DNA of 41,469 nt from an uncultured Eubacterium sp. (lineage in GTDB: Bacteria; Bacillota; Clostridia; Lachnospirales; Lachnospiraceae), in the NCBI GenBank assembly GCA_958446835.1, contig CAUCXT010000028.1, positions 1-41,469 of the forward strand. The letters run 5' to 3'. The notes under the pieces were generated by a model, which saw nothing but the letters and a program-made list of their open reading frames with translations, searched no databases and had not been told where the DNA came from. A program made the translations under genes and the position numbers. Below are positions 32,921 through 41,445 of this stretch, in pieces; position 1 is the first letter of the stretch, and each line of letters begins with the position of its first letter.

Positions 32921-35365
32921 TTATATACTTAATAGATGCTTCCCCACAAAATACTCCACAAACATCTGCTGGATGTTCTTAGGATACATGAGATTGGCAT
33001 ACGAAAAACCTCTTTCACTCACCTTGACAACCGTCTTGATTCCGCGGTCTCTTCCAGCCTCCGTCGCAACCTTGTCAAGTCTTCCGTCCTGCTCTCTCTC
33101 AGTAATCAGCCCATCCGCCATCATAATCTCACTCAATCTTCCAGCCGGGATTTTCTTGACGTCATCCCTCTCACATATACGCTCTAACTCCTTTTTTATT
33201 TCCGAAACATACATATAATCTGCATAATTAAAATGAGCCGCTTCCTCCTCAAGAAGATAAAATTCCTGCTTCTCATTCTTCTTACTTGCCTTGGATAAGG
33301 TTGATTTTTCCTTTTCTTTTGCCGCGTCTGCTTTATTTGTGAGCAGCTCCGGATATTCGCCGGCACATTTTTCTACAACTGAGAGGAATTTTTCGCCGTA
33401 TTTTGAGAATTTATTTTCACCGACACCCGAAACATTCAGCATTTCACTCTTAGAGGCAGGAACCTTCGCCGCCATGTCAATCAGGGTCTTATCACTGAAA
33501 ATTATGTACGGAGGCAGATTTTCCTCCCTCGCAAGCTCAAGTCTTAGCTCTCTCAGCCTGTCAAACAGTTCGTAGCCAGCGGATGTAAGCACATCGGTTG
33601 CCTTAGCCTTCTTATTGGAGGCGGCTGTCCTCTCCGGCAGCTTATCGTCATCCGTAATCTTTACCAGCACATGCGTATCAGGATTCCTTAGCCTGCTAAT
33701 ATCGCCCATTTTTAAGACCTGATAATCGCCGACTGTGAGATAGCCTTCAAGCACAAGCTGTTCAACCAGACGCCTTAAAAGATTCTTGTTAGAGGACGCT
33801 AACACACCATAGGACTTATATTTTGCGGCACCTATCTCCTCCAACCGCGCTGTCTTTGCCCCGGAAACCGTATCTATAATGATATTTCTTCCGTATCTGC
33901 CGTTCGCCTCATAGACACAGTTTATGATTTTCTTTGCCTCGTCCGTCATGTCCAGCGTCTCGAACTCATGCAGGCAGTTGCCGCAATCGCCGCACGGCTT
34001 ATCCGGATTCTCGCCAAAATATTTCAAAATATAGTTGCGGAGACATTCCGTGGTGTAGCAATATTTCTCCATCACCTGAAGCCTTTTGCTGTCGCGCTCC
34101 CTTATCGTCTGCTTGTCTGTTTCGTCCAAATCAGACATCTCCTTGCGCTCCAACAGAAATCTGTTGATAACGATATCCTGCGGCGAAAACAACAGAATAC
34201 ACTTCGAATCCAGACCGTCTCTTCCCGCTCTTCCGGCTTCCTGATAGTAATTCTCCATGCTCTGAGGCATGTTGTAATGTATCACAAACCGCACATTTGA
34301 TTTGTCGATTCCCATACCGAAGGCGTTCGTGGCAACCACAATGCTTATGTAATCGAATACAAAATCATCCTGCATGCGCTTTCGCTCCTCGGCGCTCATT
34401 CCGGCGTGATATTTTGCGACCGAAATTCCCCTGCTTTTCAACAAATCATACAGATTGTCGACATTTTTCCTCGTTGCGCAATAAATTATTCCGCTGTCGC
34501 CCTCATGTTCTGCAATATAATCCAGAATATACTGCTCTTTTTTCTTAGGCTTCTCAACCTGAAAAAACAGATTCTCCCTGTCAAACCCGGTCACAAGGGT
34601 ATACGGATTGACCAGCCCAAGCGTGCACACAATATCGTCCCGGACATTCTCCGTCGCCGTTGCCGTAAATGCGCTGATTATCGGGCGTCTGTCAAGCAGC
34701 CTCACGAACTCCACTATCTTCATGTAGCTTGGCCTGAAATCCTGCCCCCACTGTGATATACAGTGAGCTTCATCCACGGTAATCATCGATATCTCTATGC
34801 TATGCGCAAGCTCAAGAAAGCTGTCCGTAACCAGCCGCTCAGGCGCCACATAGATAATCTTGTACACTCCACGCCTTGCTCTGTTGACCGTCTCATAAAA
34901 CATATTTTCAGAAAGTGAGCTATTGATAAATGCCGCCGGAATACCCGCCTCATTCAGCGCCTTTACCTGGTCCTGCATGAGTGAGATAAGCGGCGAAATG
35001 ACAATCGTTATTCCGGGAAGCATCATCGCCGGAATCTGATAGCACACCGACTTTCCCGCTCCGGTAGGCATAACGGCAAACACATCCCTGCCCGACAGTA
35101 TATTGTCGATTACCTCCTTCTGCCCCGGTCTGAACGCCCCATATCCGAACAGCGCTTTTAGCGCCTCCTCCGGCGTCCCATAGCTCCTATTTTTTCCCGG
35201 CTCGTTCTCTAAAAAATCTACATTATCATAGACCGGCATGTCATATCCCGAAGCATCCTGCCCTTCAAAATCGCTCTCGTACTCTGCATCCTCCGCCATT
35301 TTGAACAAGTTGTCCCACGCTCCGTCGTCCATGTATCTCTCATCATAACCCGAATTGCCGTTCAT
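32921..35365 (-). CDS. recQ: RecQ-family ATP-dependent DNA helicase with N- and C-terminal extensions
   Basis: 3'-to-5' DNA helicase for recombination and fork repair. Of 814 residues, the first roughly 65 are an acidic extension (DDGAWDNLFKMAEDAEYESD). Then: FRPGQ Q-motif (79-83); Walker A MPTGAGKSVCYQ; VDEAHCISQWGQDFRPSY; motif VI EAGRAGRDG; the zinc-binding cysteines (MEKYCYTTECLRN to CGDCGNCL); an RQC winged helix; an HRDC domain (about 595-665, LAREENLPPYIIFSDKTLID); and an extra roughly 120-residue C-terminal domain of unknown function. GGTAGGA precedes the ATG. Own promoter upstream; the FliG/MotA-like gene follows in the same operon. Confidence 0.95.
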   Translation of the reverse strand: MNGNSGYDERYMDDGAWDNLFKMAEDAEYESDFEGQDASGYDMPVYDNVDFLENEPGKNRSYGTPEEALKALFGYGAFRPGQKEVIDNILSGRDVFAVMPTGAGKSVCYQIPAMMLPGITIVISPLISLMQDQVKALNEAGIPAAFINSSLSENMFYETVNRARRGVYKIIYVAPERLVTDSFLELAHSIEISMITVDEAHCISQWGQDFRPSYMKIVEFVRLLDRRPIISAFTATATENVRDDIVCTLGLVNPYTLVTGFDRENLFFQVEKPKKKEQYILDYIAEHEGDSGIIYCATRKNVDNLYDLLKSRGISVAKYHAGMSAEERKRMQDDFVFDYISIVVATNAFGMGIDKSNVRFVIHYNMPQSMENYYQEAGRAGRDGLDSKCILLFSPQDIVINRFLLERKEMSDLDETDKQTIRERDSKRLQVMEKYCYTTECLRNYILKYFGENPDKPCGDCGNCLHEFETLDMTDEAKKIINCVYEANGRYGRNIIIDTVSGAKTARLEEIGAAKYKSYGVLASSNKNLLRRLVEQLVLEGYLTVGDYQVLKMGDISRLRNPDTHVLVKITDDDKLPERTAASNKKAKATDVLTSAGYELFDRLRELRLELAREENLPPYIIFSDKTLIDMAAKVPASKSEMLNVSGVGENKFSKYGEKFLSVVEKCAGEYPELLTNKADAAKEKEKSTLSKASKKNEKQEFYLLEEEAAHFNYADYMYVSEIKKELERICERDDVKKIPAGRLSEIMMADGLITEREQDGRLDKVATEAGRDRGIKTVVKVSERGFSYANLMYPKNIQQMFVEYFVGKHLLSI

Positions 35366-35425
35366 TACATCCTACCTCATTCCATTTGAATTAATCGCCA
35401 CAACATAAACATATATTCTATCACA

Positions 35426-35454
35426 ATTATACCTAATTTATCAGTCAATTTCAA
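35426..35454 (-). promoter_or_regulatory. Sigma-A-type promoter of recQ operon
   Basis: Minus strand: -35 TTGAAA (35449-35454), 17-base spacer, -10 TATAAT (35426-35431), about 60 bases before the recQ ATG. Confidence 0.75.
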
Positions 35455-35509
35455 CTTTTTGCGGAGAATTATTTAGTAATTTCATCGATTCACCACCACA
35501 TCATTGCAT

Positions 35510-35547
35510 AAAAAACCGCCTGCCCTGTTCTCCATGCAGAGCAGACG
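35510..35547 (-). terminator. Intrinsic terminator of the XRE regulator gene
   Basis: CGCCTGCCCTG (35517-35527) pairs with CAGAGCAGACG (35537-35547) with a few G-T pairs, followed on the minus strand by six Ts (complement of 35510-35515). It lies 32 bases after the stop. Confidence 0.88.
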
Positions 35548-35579
35548 TTTTTCGTCTATGTACCTATATTAAATTGATA

Positions 35580-35972
35580 TTACATTCCGTACCTTATCGC
35601 GTAATAGATAATATACACCCAGCCCAGACAACCATGCAGAATCGCCCAGCCGATAGATTTCCACTTAACATACGACAGCACCACTGCCAGAGCCGTACCC
35701 ACAGTTGCCCCGACGTCCACCGTCTTTTCAACTGTTGTGTTCTCCTTTATCTTGGTCAACGTCTTTTTCTCAGAATCGGACGGTCCATATATGAGGTCCT
35801 CCTCCGACACCTCAAGCGTGCTCGCTAACATCGACAAAGTCTGTATATCCGGCTGTGTCTTTCCGTTCTCCCATTTCGACACCGCCTGTCTTGTCACATT
35901 ACACGCCGCCGCAATGTCATCCTGAGTAAGCTGATTCTTTCTCCTGTAAAACCTAATATTGTCACCTATCAA
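35580..35972 (-). CDS. XRE-family transcriptional regulator with C-terminal membrane segment
   Basis: A 130-residue regulator. The N-terminal Cro/C1-type helix-turn-helix is clear (IRFYRRKNQLTQDDIAAACN and VTRQAVSKWENGKTQPDI). After a charged linker the C-terminus has hydrophobic stretches (VGATVGTALAVVLSYV, WAILHGCLGWVYIIYYAI), so it may be tethered to the membrane. I start it at a TTG at 35972, with GGAGG 7 bases upstream; the longer frame from TTG at 35987 would have that ribosome site inside its coding sequence. No obvious partner gene; the target is unknown. Confidence 0.85.
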   Translation of the reverse strand: MIGDNIRFYRRKNQLTQDDIAAACNVTRQAVSKWENGKTQPDIQTLSMLASTLEVSEEDLIYGPSDSEKKTLTKIKENTTVEKTVDVGATVGTALAVVLSYVKWKSIGWAILHGCLGWVYIIYYAIRYGM

Positions 35973-36336
35973 AATAAGTACCTCCAATTCAATTTATACT
36001 CAAAATTATACCGACAGGTGGCTGAAAGTAAAGAAAACATTGGTTGCAAACGCGCAACTTGGGGGTGGTTGCAGTATGATACTTTAATCTTTACCTTCGC
36101 ACGTCTTACCTTTTGTGCTGCGGACTCATACCGAATCCCTTTGCCACCATCGAATCCCAAAACATGGACCGCTTGTCGATGTAAAATCGACTTTTGTGAG
36201 AAAATCATGAATATCCACCGAACAATCTTCTCATACTATTATAAATATATTTATCTCCCAAAGCTATTGTTTTTTCTCCCAAATCCATAGTATAATTGTG
36301 AGAAAGAATATCCCTATCGGGAGAAAGGTTGATTAA
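35973..36336. other. Intergenic region between XRE gene and Fic gene
   Basis: No gene that I can support. The right half (36190-36336) becomes AT-rich and holds the Fic promoter and repeated TCTCCCAAA boxes. The left part shows no clear hairpin, RNA motif or protein homology. Confidence 0.5.
36254..36327 (+). promoter_or_regulatory. Fic promoter with three operator-like repeats
   Basis: -35 TTGTTT (36267-36272), 18-base spacer and perfect -10 TATAAT (36291-36296). TCTCCCAAA occurs at 36254-36262 and 36275-36283, exactly 21 bp (two helical turns) apart; the second lies inside the spacer. An inverted copy, GGGAGAAAG, lies at 36319-36327 next to the ribosome site. This suggests repression by a protein binding one face of the DNA, possibly the Fic protein's own C-terminal winged helix. 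Confidence 0.6.
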
Positions 36337-37395
36337 ATGAAAGTATTTGATTATTCAATTTTATCAGATAGAACATGGGATAATGAAATTGTTTCTTATC
36401 TTGCACAAATCCATGAATATAAAGGAAAGCAAGAACTATACATTAGGCAAAAACCTGTAGAATTAGAACGATTGATTGAAATAGCAAAAATTCAAAGTAC
36501 CGAAGCATCCAACCGAATTGAAGGAATTGTAACTACAAATGCCAGACTAAAACAATTAGTCGAAAATAAGACTACTCCAAGAAACCGTGATGAAAAAGAA
36601 ATTCTCGGCTATCGAAATGCATTAAATATTGTTCATGAAAACTATAAGCACATCGCTATTACACCAAATTACATTCTGCAGCTTCATGGCGAAATGCTGA
36701 AACACACTGCTTTTTCTTATGCGGGCAAATTTAAAACAACTGCCAATGAAATAGCAAAAACTCTGCCTGATGGAACTAAGGAAGTTATCTTTACTCCACT
36801 CGAACCTTATGAAACACCGGATGCCGTAGCATCATTATGTGAAACTTTTAAAAATGAACTTAACCGTGGGATTGTCGACCCATTAATACTTATCCCTTGT
36901 TTTGTCCTAGATTTTTTATGTATCCATCCTTTCAATGACGGTAATGGTCGTATGAGCAGACTATTAACATTACTCTTGCTCTATAAAAACGGATATATGG
37001 TCGGACAATATATCAGTATTGAAAAAGCCATTGCGGAAACAAAGGAAAGCTATTATGATACCCTCGGTATCGCAGACCACGGATGGTTAGAAGGTAAAAA
37101 CGACCCAAAAGAATTTATCAAATACATGCTTGGCATTATTCTCTCCTGCTATCGGGAATTTGAAAACAGAGTAAGCTTTGCATGGCAAACCGGAGCAAAA
37201 AGCACTTCCTATGATATCGTGAAACATTATGCACAGACAAAAATTGGCACCTTTACAAAGCAGGATGCCCTTATTGCATGTCCAAGCCTTGGTAGTTCTT
37301 CTGTCGAAGCAGCTCTAAAGAAACTGGTCAGCGATGGAACGATTGAGCGACTTGGTTCCGGAAGAAAAACACATTATGTAAGAACAGATGTCTAA
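36337..37395 (+). CDS. Class II Fic-family protein with C-terminal winged helix
   Basis: Probable AMP-transferase that modifies a target protein hydroxyl with ATP. The 352-residue protein has the catalytic motif HPFNDGNGR (197-205, His about 197) and, near the N-terminus, the inhibitory-helix motif SNRIEG (58-63), fitting [S/T]xxxE[G/N]; an N-terminal inhibitory helix defines class II Fic proteins, so the enzyme is likely self-inhibited. The flap segment reads KTLPDGTKEVIFTP. The last roughly 70 residues (YDIVKHYAQTKIGTFTKQDA, then SSSVEAALKKLVSDGTIERL) look like a winged helix-turn-helix. AAAGG precedes the ATG. Base composition is AT-richer than recQ and pgi, suggesting acquisition. Confidence 0.94.
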   Translation: MKVFDYSILSDRTWDNEIVSYLAQIHEYKGKQELYIRQKPVELERLIEIAKIQSTEASNRIEGIVTTNARLKQLVENKTTPRNRDEKEILGYRNALNIVHENYKHIAITPNYILQLHGEMLKHTAFSYAGKFKTTANEIAKTLPDGTKEVIFTPLEPYETPDAVASLCETFKNELNRGIVDPLILIPCFVLDFLCIHPFNDGNGRMSRLLTLLLLYKNGYMVGQYISIEKAIAETKESYYDTLGIADHGWLEGKNDPKEFIKYMLGIILSCYREFENRVSFAWQTGAKSTSYDIVKHYAQTKIGTFTKQDALIACPSLGSSSVEAALKKLVSDGTIERLGSGRKTHYVRTDV

Positions 37396-37404
37396 TCAAT
37401 GACT

Positions 37405-37452
37405 GAGTCTATGAAGAAAAGTCTGTAAATAAGGACTTTTCTTCATAAACTC
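37405..37452 (+). terminator. Hairpin after the Fic gene
   Basis: GAGTCTATGAAGAAAAGTC (37405-37423) pairs with GACTTTTCTTCATAAACTC (37434-37452) with one mismatch and a 10-base loop. There is no T tract after it, so it may stabilise or stop transcripts only weakly. Confidence 0.5.
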
Positions 37453-37484
37453 ATATTGTCACCAATAACATATTATAATTTTAT

Positions 37485-37563
37485 TGCAGTTAAATATGTT
37501 ATGAATGACATAATTTTAAATATATTGAAGATAAATATGTCATTCATAACATAAATAATTGCA
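37485..37563. repeat. 28-bp inverted repeat with AT-rich loop
   Basis: The left arm (37485-37512) contains TATGTTATGAATGACATA and the right arm (37536-37563) its exact reverse complement; the full 28-bp arms differ at only three positions, separated by 23 bases. It lies between two convergent Fic-type genes and codes for nothing visible. It could be a miniature mobile element, an RNA hairpin or a protein-binding site. Confidence 0.7.
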
Positions 37564-37631
37564 TTTTTCTAAGATAATTACATTTTGAACTGAAATTGTG
37601 CAGACCGTCTACACAAACTTTCTTCATAAAC

Positions 37632-37660
37632 AAAATTTCCACTTAATAAGTGGAAATTTT
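37632..37660. terminator. Bidirectional terminator between convergent Fic genes
   Basis: AAAATTTCCACTT (37632-37644) and AAGTGGAAATTTT (37648-37660) form a perfect 13-bp stem with a 3-base loop. The A/T ends give a T run on both strands, so it can stop transcription from either side. Confidence 0.75.
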
Positions 37661-37672
37661 ACAATACCTAAA

Positions 37673-38689
37673 TTACTTCTTAAATTTATATTTTCCCTTT
37701 CCATGACCGGATACCAGTTCAATAATATCTGCCTGCAACAGATTGGAAAGAAGTTTTGAAGCACCTGAACCTTTCAACTCAAGAAGTTCCATAACTGCAC
37801 TTCTTCCAAATACACCATTAAAGCCAAACTTTTCAAAAAGTCTATGAATATGAACTGATGTTTTGACTGAAAAATCACCACCTTTTTCGGAAAGTACACT
37901 TTCAATGTCCACTTTTTCTTTCTCAATATCCACTTTTTCCTCTTTCAAAAATCCACTTATGTGAAGATTCCGATTGTGAAGTTCATTTTTCTCGTTCAAA
38001 AGCAGATTTCTAAGAAACACTTCCAGATATTCTGTTGTTTCGTGAATACCTTTTTGCAGGTTGGTATAGTTTGCACGGACAAGTGCATTTCTGAAATACC
38101 ACGCATTTTCCGAAAAATATTATTGGTAGCAGAAAATCCAAGTGTTCTCAAATATTTAATGAAGAACACTGCCGTTGTTCTTGTATTACCTTCACCAAAA
38201 ATATGAATTTGCCATAACCTTGAAATGAATACAGCAAGATGATGAATAATCTCATCCATCGAAAGACCTTTATAGCTAAATTCTTGCTCCTGTGAAAAAT
38301 CATATTCAAGCGTTGCTCTCAGTTCTGAAGCACTACCGTACATAACTGTTGCTCCGTCAAGCACCCATTCTTTTTTTGTGATATTATAATCTCTAATCTT
38401 CCCGGCGTGTTTTTTAATCCCATGAAAAAGTTTGCGGTGTATAGAAATATACTCATTTGGCGAAAATGAGAACCCTGTTTCAGAAATGATTTCAGCAATA
38501 TATAAAAAAAAACTTATCTGCTTCTTCGGTACGCTCATCATCAGACAAATGTACCGGTCTTTCTTCATAGTAGCTGTCAATAAGACTCTGTGCTTCTTTC
38601 ATCGTGATTCTGCCCTCAATATTTTGAATGGCAGTATCAATCAGATATTTAGATGGTTTAAGTCTGTCCATCCTATCATAAATCGCCAT
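37673..38689 (-). pseudogene. Second Fic-family gene, broken by two frameshifts
   Basis: Three consecutive frames together make one Fic protein of about 338 residues: an N-terminal part (38492-38689, with MKEAQSLIDSYYEERPVHLS), a middle with the catalytic motif HIFGEGNTRTTAVFFIKYL (HxFxEGNxR variant) and a C-terminal part ending KYKFKK (from about 38113 to 37673). The first shift is in a run of nine T on the coding strand (38504-38512): one T fewer joins EEADK-FFLYIAEIISETG. The second is in a run of five T (38113-38117): one more T restores NNIFSENAWYFRNALVRANY. Both are homopolymer changes of one base, so either a decayed or phase-variable gene, or sequencing error. The 3' coding region was cell-filamentation/toxin-like; the target is unknown. 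Confidence 0.8.
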
Positions 38690-38886
38690 ATCTCAAATAT
38701 TATAAGTTCGGTTTGGCGTTTTATATGCCTTTTTATTATTATAATTCGTCGATTATATATTTTTAAATCTTTTACGCTATATTCATAGCATATTTTTATT
38801 CCAATTTATAATAGCTAATATAAGTTAGTATATCGTTTTATCGCAGCTTTATAATTAATATTTTGCATTTCCGTCCATTCAGAAAA

Positions 38887-38912
38887 TGGGCAATCCCAAT
38901 TGGAATTGCCCA
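38887..38912 (-). terminator. Possible terminator downstream of the metG fragment
   Basis: TGGGCAAT (38887-38894) pairs with ATTGCCCA (38905-38912); the loop is itself partly self-complementary. On the minus strand it is followed by TTTTC, a short T tract. It is about 160 bases after the metG stop. Confidence 0.5.
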
Positions 38913-38972
38913 CTCACTATACTAATTATACTATTTTCCTGCCTGCAACAATTTCTACATGGAATGATATAG

Positions 38973-39005
38973 TTTTGATGTAGGTTTGATGTAAATTTGA
39001 TATAA
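38973..39005. repeat. Three tandem 11-bp TTTGATGTA-like units
   Basis: TTTTGATGTAG, GTTTGATGTAA and ATTTGATATAA follow each other without gaps, about one helical turn each. Could be a protein-binding array or chance in AT-rich DNA. Confidence 0.55.
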
Positions 39006-39074
39006 TCTGCTATATTTTCATTTTTTCCAGATAAGCGAACCGTCCTTGATAAAACTGTACAGCTTTACATCATA

Positions 39075-39575
39075 TTAGTACAGCTTCGCCCCCGCCGGAA
39101 TATGGTTATCAACCATAAGAAGATGAAGCTCCTCATCCTCTGAATCCTTAAGGTTGTTGACTGCTGAGAGCAACATACCGCATGACTGAATACCCATCAT
39201 TGCCCTTGGTGGGAGGTTGGTGATGGCGATGAGTGTCTTGCCGACAAGCTCCTCCGGCTCGTAGAATGCATGGATTCCGGAAAGGATTGTTCTGTCGACG
39301 CCTGTTCCATCGTCAAGAGTGAACTGTAAAAGCTTCTTGGACTTCGGAACTGCAACGCACTCCTTAACCTTGACTGCACGGAAGTCGGACTTGGAAAATG
39401 TCTCGAAATCAACGCTCTCCTCGAATAATGGCTCAATCTTTACATTTGAGAAGTCGATTACTTCCTTTGCGGTGGAAACTGCCTGTGCTTCTGTAACGGC
39501 ATTTGCCGAACCTGTCTCAGCCTTAGCTGCTGCCTTCTTGGCTGCCTCTGCGCCGACGCTCTTCATTGTCGGGAA
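39075..39575 (-). pseudogene. metG: metG-like 3' fragment: MetRS C-terminal tRNA-binding domain
   Basis: About 165 residues resemble the end of bacterial methionyl-tRNA synthetase: an Ala/Lys-rich linker (AAKKAAAKAETGS), then the OB-fold tRNA-binding domain (SKSDFRAVKVKECVAVPKSK, EELVGKTLIAITNLPPRAMM, GIQSCGMLLSA) and the natural end HIPAGAKLY. Homology appears to stop near 39575; further upstream the frame continues to 39698 but with residues that do not look like MetRS, and no ribosome site precedes any ATG. The catalytic domain is absent. The integrase 115 bases beyond makes insertion of an element into metG the simplest explanation, with the catalytic 5' part beyond the right edge. A free-standing tRNA-binding protein is the alternative. 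Confidence 0.7.
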
Positions 39576-39600
39576 CGTTTGTTCGAAACTTTCCACCAAG
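39560..39600. other. Candidate left end (att junction) of an integrative element
   Basis: MetRS similarity ends about here and integrase-side sequence begins. The short stretch around CATTGTCGGGAAC (39564-39576) would be the recombined core if the inference is right. Exact borders cannot be set without the other end. Confidence 0.4.
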
Positions 39601-39705
39601 CTCCGTGGAGCAGTTTGGAAAACTATCGGCGAATCTTCTAAAAATCCACCGAACTCCGTTGAAACACATGAAAGTGTAGTCATCCACATGTCAACCACCG
39701 GAACT
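39593..39705. repeat. Direct repeats near the element end
   Basis: CCACCAAGCTCCGTGGA (39593-39609) and CCACCGAACTCCGTTGA (39646-39662) are 53 bp apart, about five helical turns, with a shorter relative CCACCGGAACT at 39695-39705. The place, between integrase gene and presumed core, fits arm-type binding sites for the integrase N-terminal domain. The first copy is also a TCCAC/GTGGA palindrome. Confidence 0.5.
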
Positions 39706-39812
39706 AATAAGTCTCAATGGTGTATTGTTCAGTTTTGTCCAAATGCACCTATTCGAATCCATATAACTCAATAGACACATCGTACACTAAAAATACATCT
39801 CAATAATCTTTA

Positions 39813-41045
39813 CTACTTGATTATAATACATCCTTCAATATTTGTCATCACCTGTTTTTTCTTTTCTTTGGTACATTCGGCATATATATCCATCGTTGTG
39901 GAAATATCCGCATGTCCCATAATGTCCATGATGACCTTCAAATTTGTTTCATTCTCACAAAGCCTTGTGCAAAAGGTATGACGCAGATGATGTGCTGAGA
40001 AATCCGGAAGAACCACTGGCATTCGCCCTTCCTTCTTTGCTTCACTCTCTTCCTTATCATTATATGCCTTTACCGCTCTGTGAATTGCATTGTTTACAGC
40101 AGCTGCACTATATACCGTATGCGTTGCTGTCGAAAAGACAAATCCGGAATAACCGTCAATCTCAGCTTCACAAAATCCTAGACACTTCTGAATCTCATAC
40201 TCTGAAAGAAACGCATCAAATACTTCCTGAATCATTGGAATTGTTCTGGTGCCTGCTTCCGTCTTAGGAGTCTCGATACGCTTTCTGCACACTCCCTTAG
40301 AATCCGGACGTTCTGTGAGATTATGGTTTACACTAATCATGCGATTTTCGAAATCCAAATCTTCCCATCTGAGTCCAAGGCACTCTCCAATTCTCATACC
40401 GGTGCCAAGCAACACAGTTATTATAGGAAGCCATCCTTCATAATCCCTATCTGACTCAAGATAATTCATAAACGCTTTCTGCTGAGGAATCGTTAATGCT
40501 CTTCTCTTAGGAGCATCCCAAAGTTTGCTACGTTTAATCTCTGTCATGGCAGAGTCAGACGGGTTATTCACAATCAAACCATCTCGTACCGCTAACTGCA
40601 ACGACGGATGAACTACCGTATGAACATTATCCAATGTGTTTGCTTTTACACCCTCCTGTAAAATCGAAAAATAGAATTCCTTCACATCGGAATAGCGAAT
40701 TTCTGCAATCCTTCTCTTCCCAAAGGTATTTCTTACAAAGCGATTGTACATGTAGATATAATTAGCCTTGGTAGTCTCTTTCAGATTGTACTTCTGACTG
40801 ATATATCTATCAAAGCAATCATTCAGAGTAATTTTCTTTGCTGCAAACGCATCCAATCCCTGTTCGTATTTGACCAAAAGCTCTTTTTCTTTTGCTCTGA
40901 GTTCCTGCAAGCTCTTGGCGTAGACATAACGGCGTACCTTATTCCTATCTGTATATGCATAGCAATATCTTCCATCCGCTCTGCATGTCTCGCCAGTCCT
41001 AAGCACATATCCCTTGCTGTCTTTTCTTCCTTTTATAGTAGCCAT
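39813..41045 (-). CDS. Tyrosine site-specific integrase of an integrative element
   Basis: Recombinase of about 410 residues that inserts and excises the element. N-terminal arm-binding region rich in basic and aromatic residues (KGYVLRTGE, RYCYAYTDRNKVRRYVYAKS), SAM-like core-binding domain (KEYFSIL-like VKEFYFSILQEG), then the catalytic domain with Arg in GTGMRIGECLGLRWEDLDF, HxxR in HHLRHTFCTRL, GHADISTTMDIYAE with the Tyr nucleophile. ATG at 41045 is chosen because GGAGG lies 8 bases before it; the longer frame from TTG at 41060 would start inside that ribosome site. It lies next to the presumed left end, as usual for Tn916-like and related elements. Confidence 0.95.
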   Translation of the reverse strand: MATIKGRKDSKGYVLRTGETCRADGRYCYAYTDRNKVRRYVYAKSLQELRAKEKELLVKYEQGLDAFAAKKITLNDCFDRYISQKYNLKETTKANYIYMYNRFVRNTFGKRRIAEIRYSDVKEFYFSILQEGVKANTLDNVHTVVHPSLQLAVRDGLIVNNPSDSAMTEIKRSKLWDAPKRRALTIPQQKAFMNYLESDRDYEGWLPIITVLLGTGMRIGECLGLRWEDLDFENRMISVNHNLTERPDSKGVCRKRIETPKTEAGTRTIPMIQEVFDAFLSEYEIQKCLGFCEAEIDGYSGFVFSTATHTVYSAAAVNNAIHRAVKAYNDKEESEAKKEGRMPVVLPDFSAHHLRHTFCTRLCENETNLKVIMDIMGHADISTTMDIYAECTKEKKKQVMTNIEGCIIIK

Positions 41046-41223
41046 TTTTAATTCCTCCAATCATATAAAAAGGAATAGCCGGTTCTACTATATTGAATAA
41101 AAGTCTATGGATAACTTTGACTCAAATCTATTATAGTGCCGTCTATTCCATATTTGCAATCCAAATTTGTCCGTTTGTAAAAATAGTATCTACAATGGAT
41201 TACATGGGACTTCTATGGATTTT

Positions 41224-41445
41224 CTACGCTTCGCAGAAATTCTCCAAATACTCATCTACCTTCTCTGTATTTACCAAAACACATCTCTTTACCTTATAAA
41301 CCGCATTCGCTTCCTTTGCGATTTCTTGAAATGTGTGAAGCCCTAATGAGTAAAGCTGTGCTCCCTCTGCATATCTGACAAATTTTTTCTTTCCTGTTAC
41401 TACCATATTCTCTAACTGTGGTACTTCTACTCTTGTTCTTGACAT
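41224..41445 (-). CDS. DUF6462-like small protein, probable excisionase-type DNA binder
   Basis: A 73-residue protein found next to integrases in Lachnospiraceae elements. It begins MSRTRVEVPQLENM and has the conserved KKFVRYAEGAQLYSLGLHTF, then a likely wing (VYKVKRCVLVNTEKVDEYLE). The shape resembles a winged-helix or MerR-like excisionase fold, so a role as recombination directionality factor is plausible but not shown. AGGAGGG precedes the ATG by 7 bases. The 178 bases between it and the integrase hold no other gene. The element continues beyond the right edge. Confidence 0.8.
   Translation of the reverse strand: MSRTRVEVPQLENMVVTGKKKFVRYAEGAQLYSLGLHTFQEIAKEANAVYKVKRCVLVNTEKVDEYLENFCEA

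Larger units (their letters stand above)
38690..39074. other. AT-rich gap between Fic pseudogene and metG fragment
   Basis: No gene that I can support. It contains a hairpin TGGGCAAT/ATTGCCCA (38887-38912) with weak T tract on the minus strand, and three tandem 11-bp units TTTGATGTA-like at 38973-39005. The rest is AT-rich without a recognisable motif. Confidence 0.5.

Noticed and set aside
36018..36290. Open frame of about 90 residues between XRE and Fic genes
   Set aside because: No ribosome site, no family resemblance, and it runs through the Fic promoter.
38492..38580. Programmed frameshift in the second Fic gene
   Set aside because: A second unrelated shift occurs downstream at a short run, and no stimulatory structure is evident; decay or sequencing error is simpler.
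39740..39775. TTCGAATCC resembling a tRNA T-loop near the integrase end
   Set aside because: The flanking bases do not form a T-arm and no other tRNA arms are visible.
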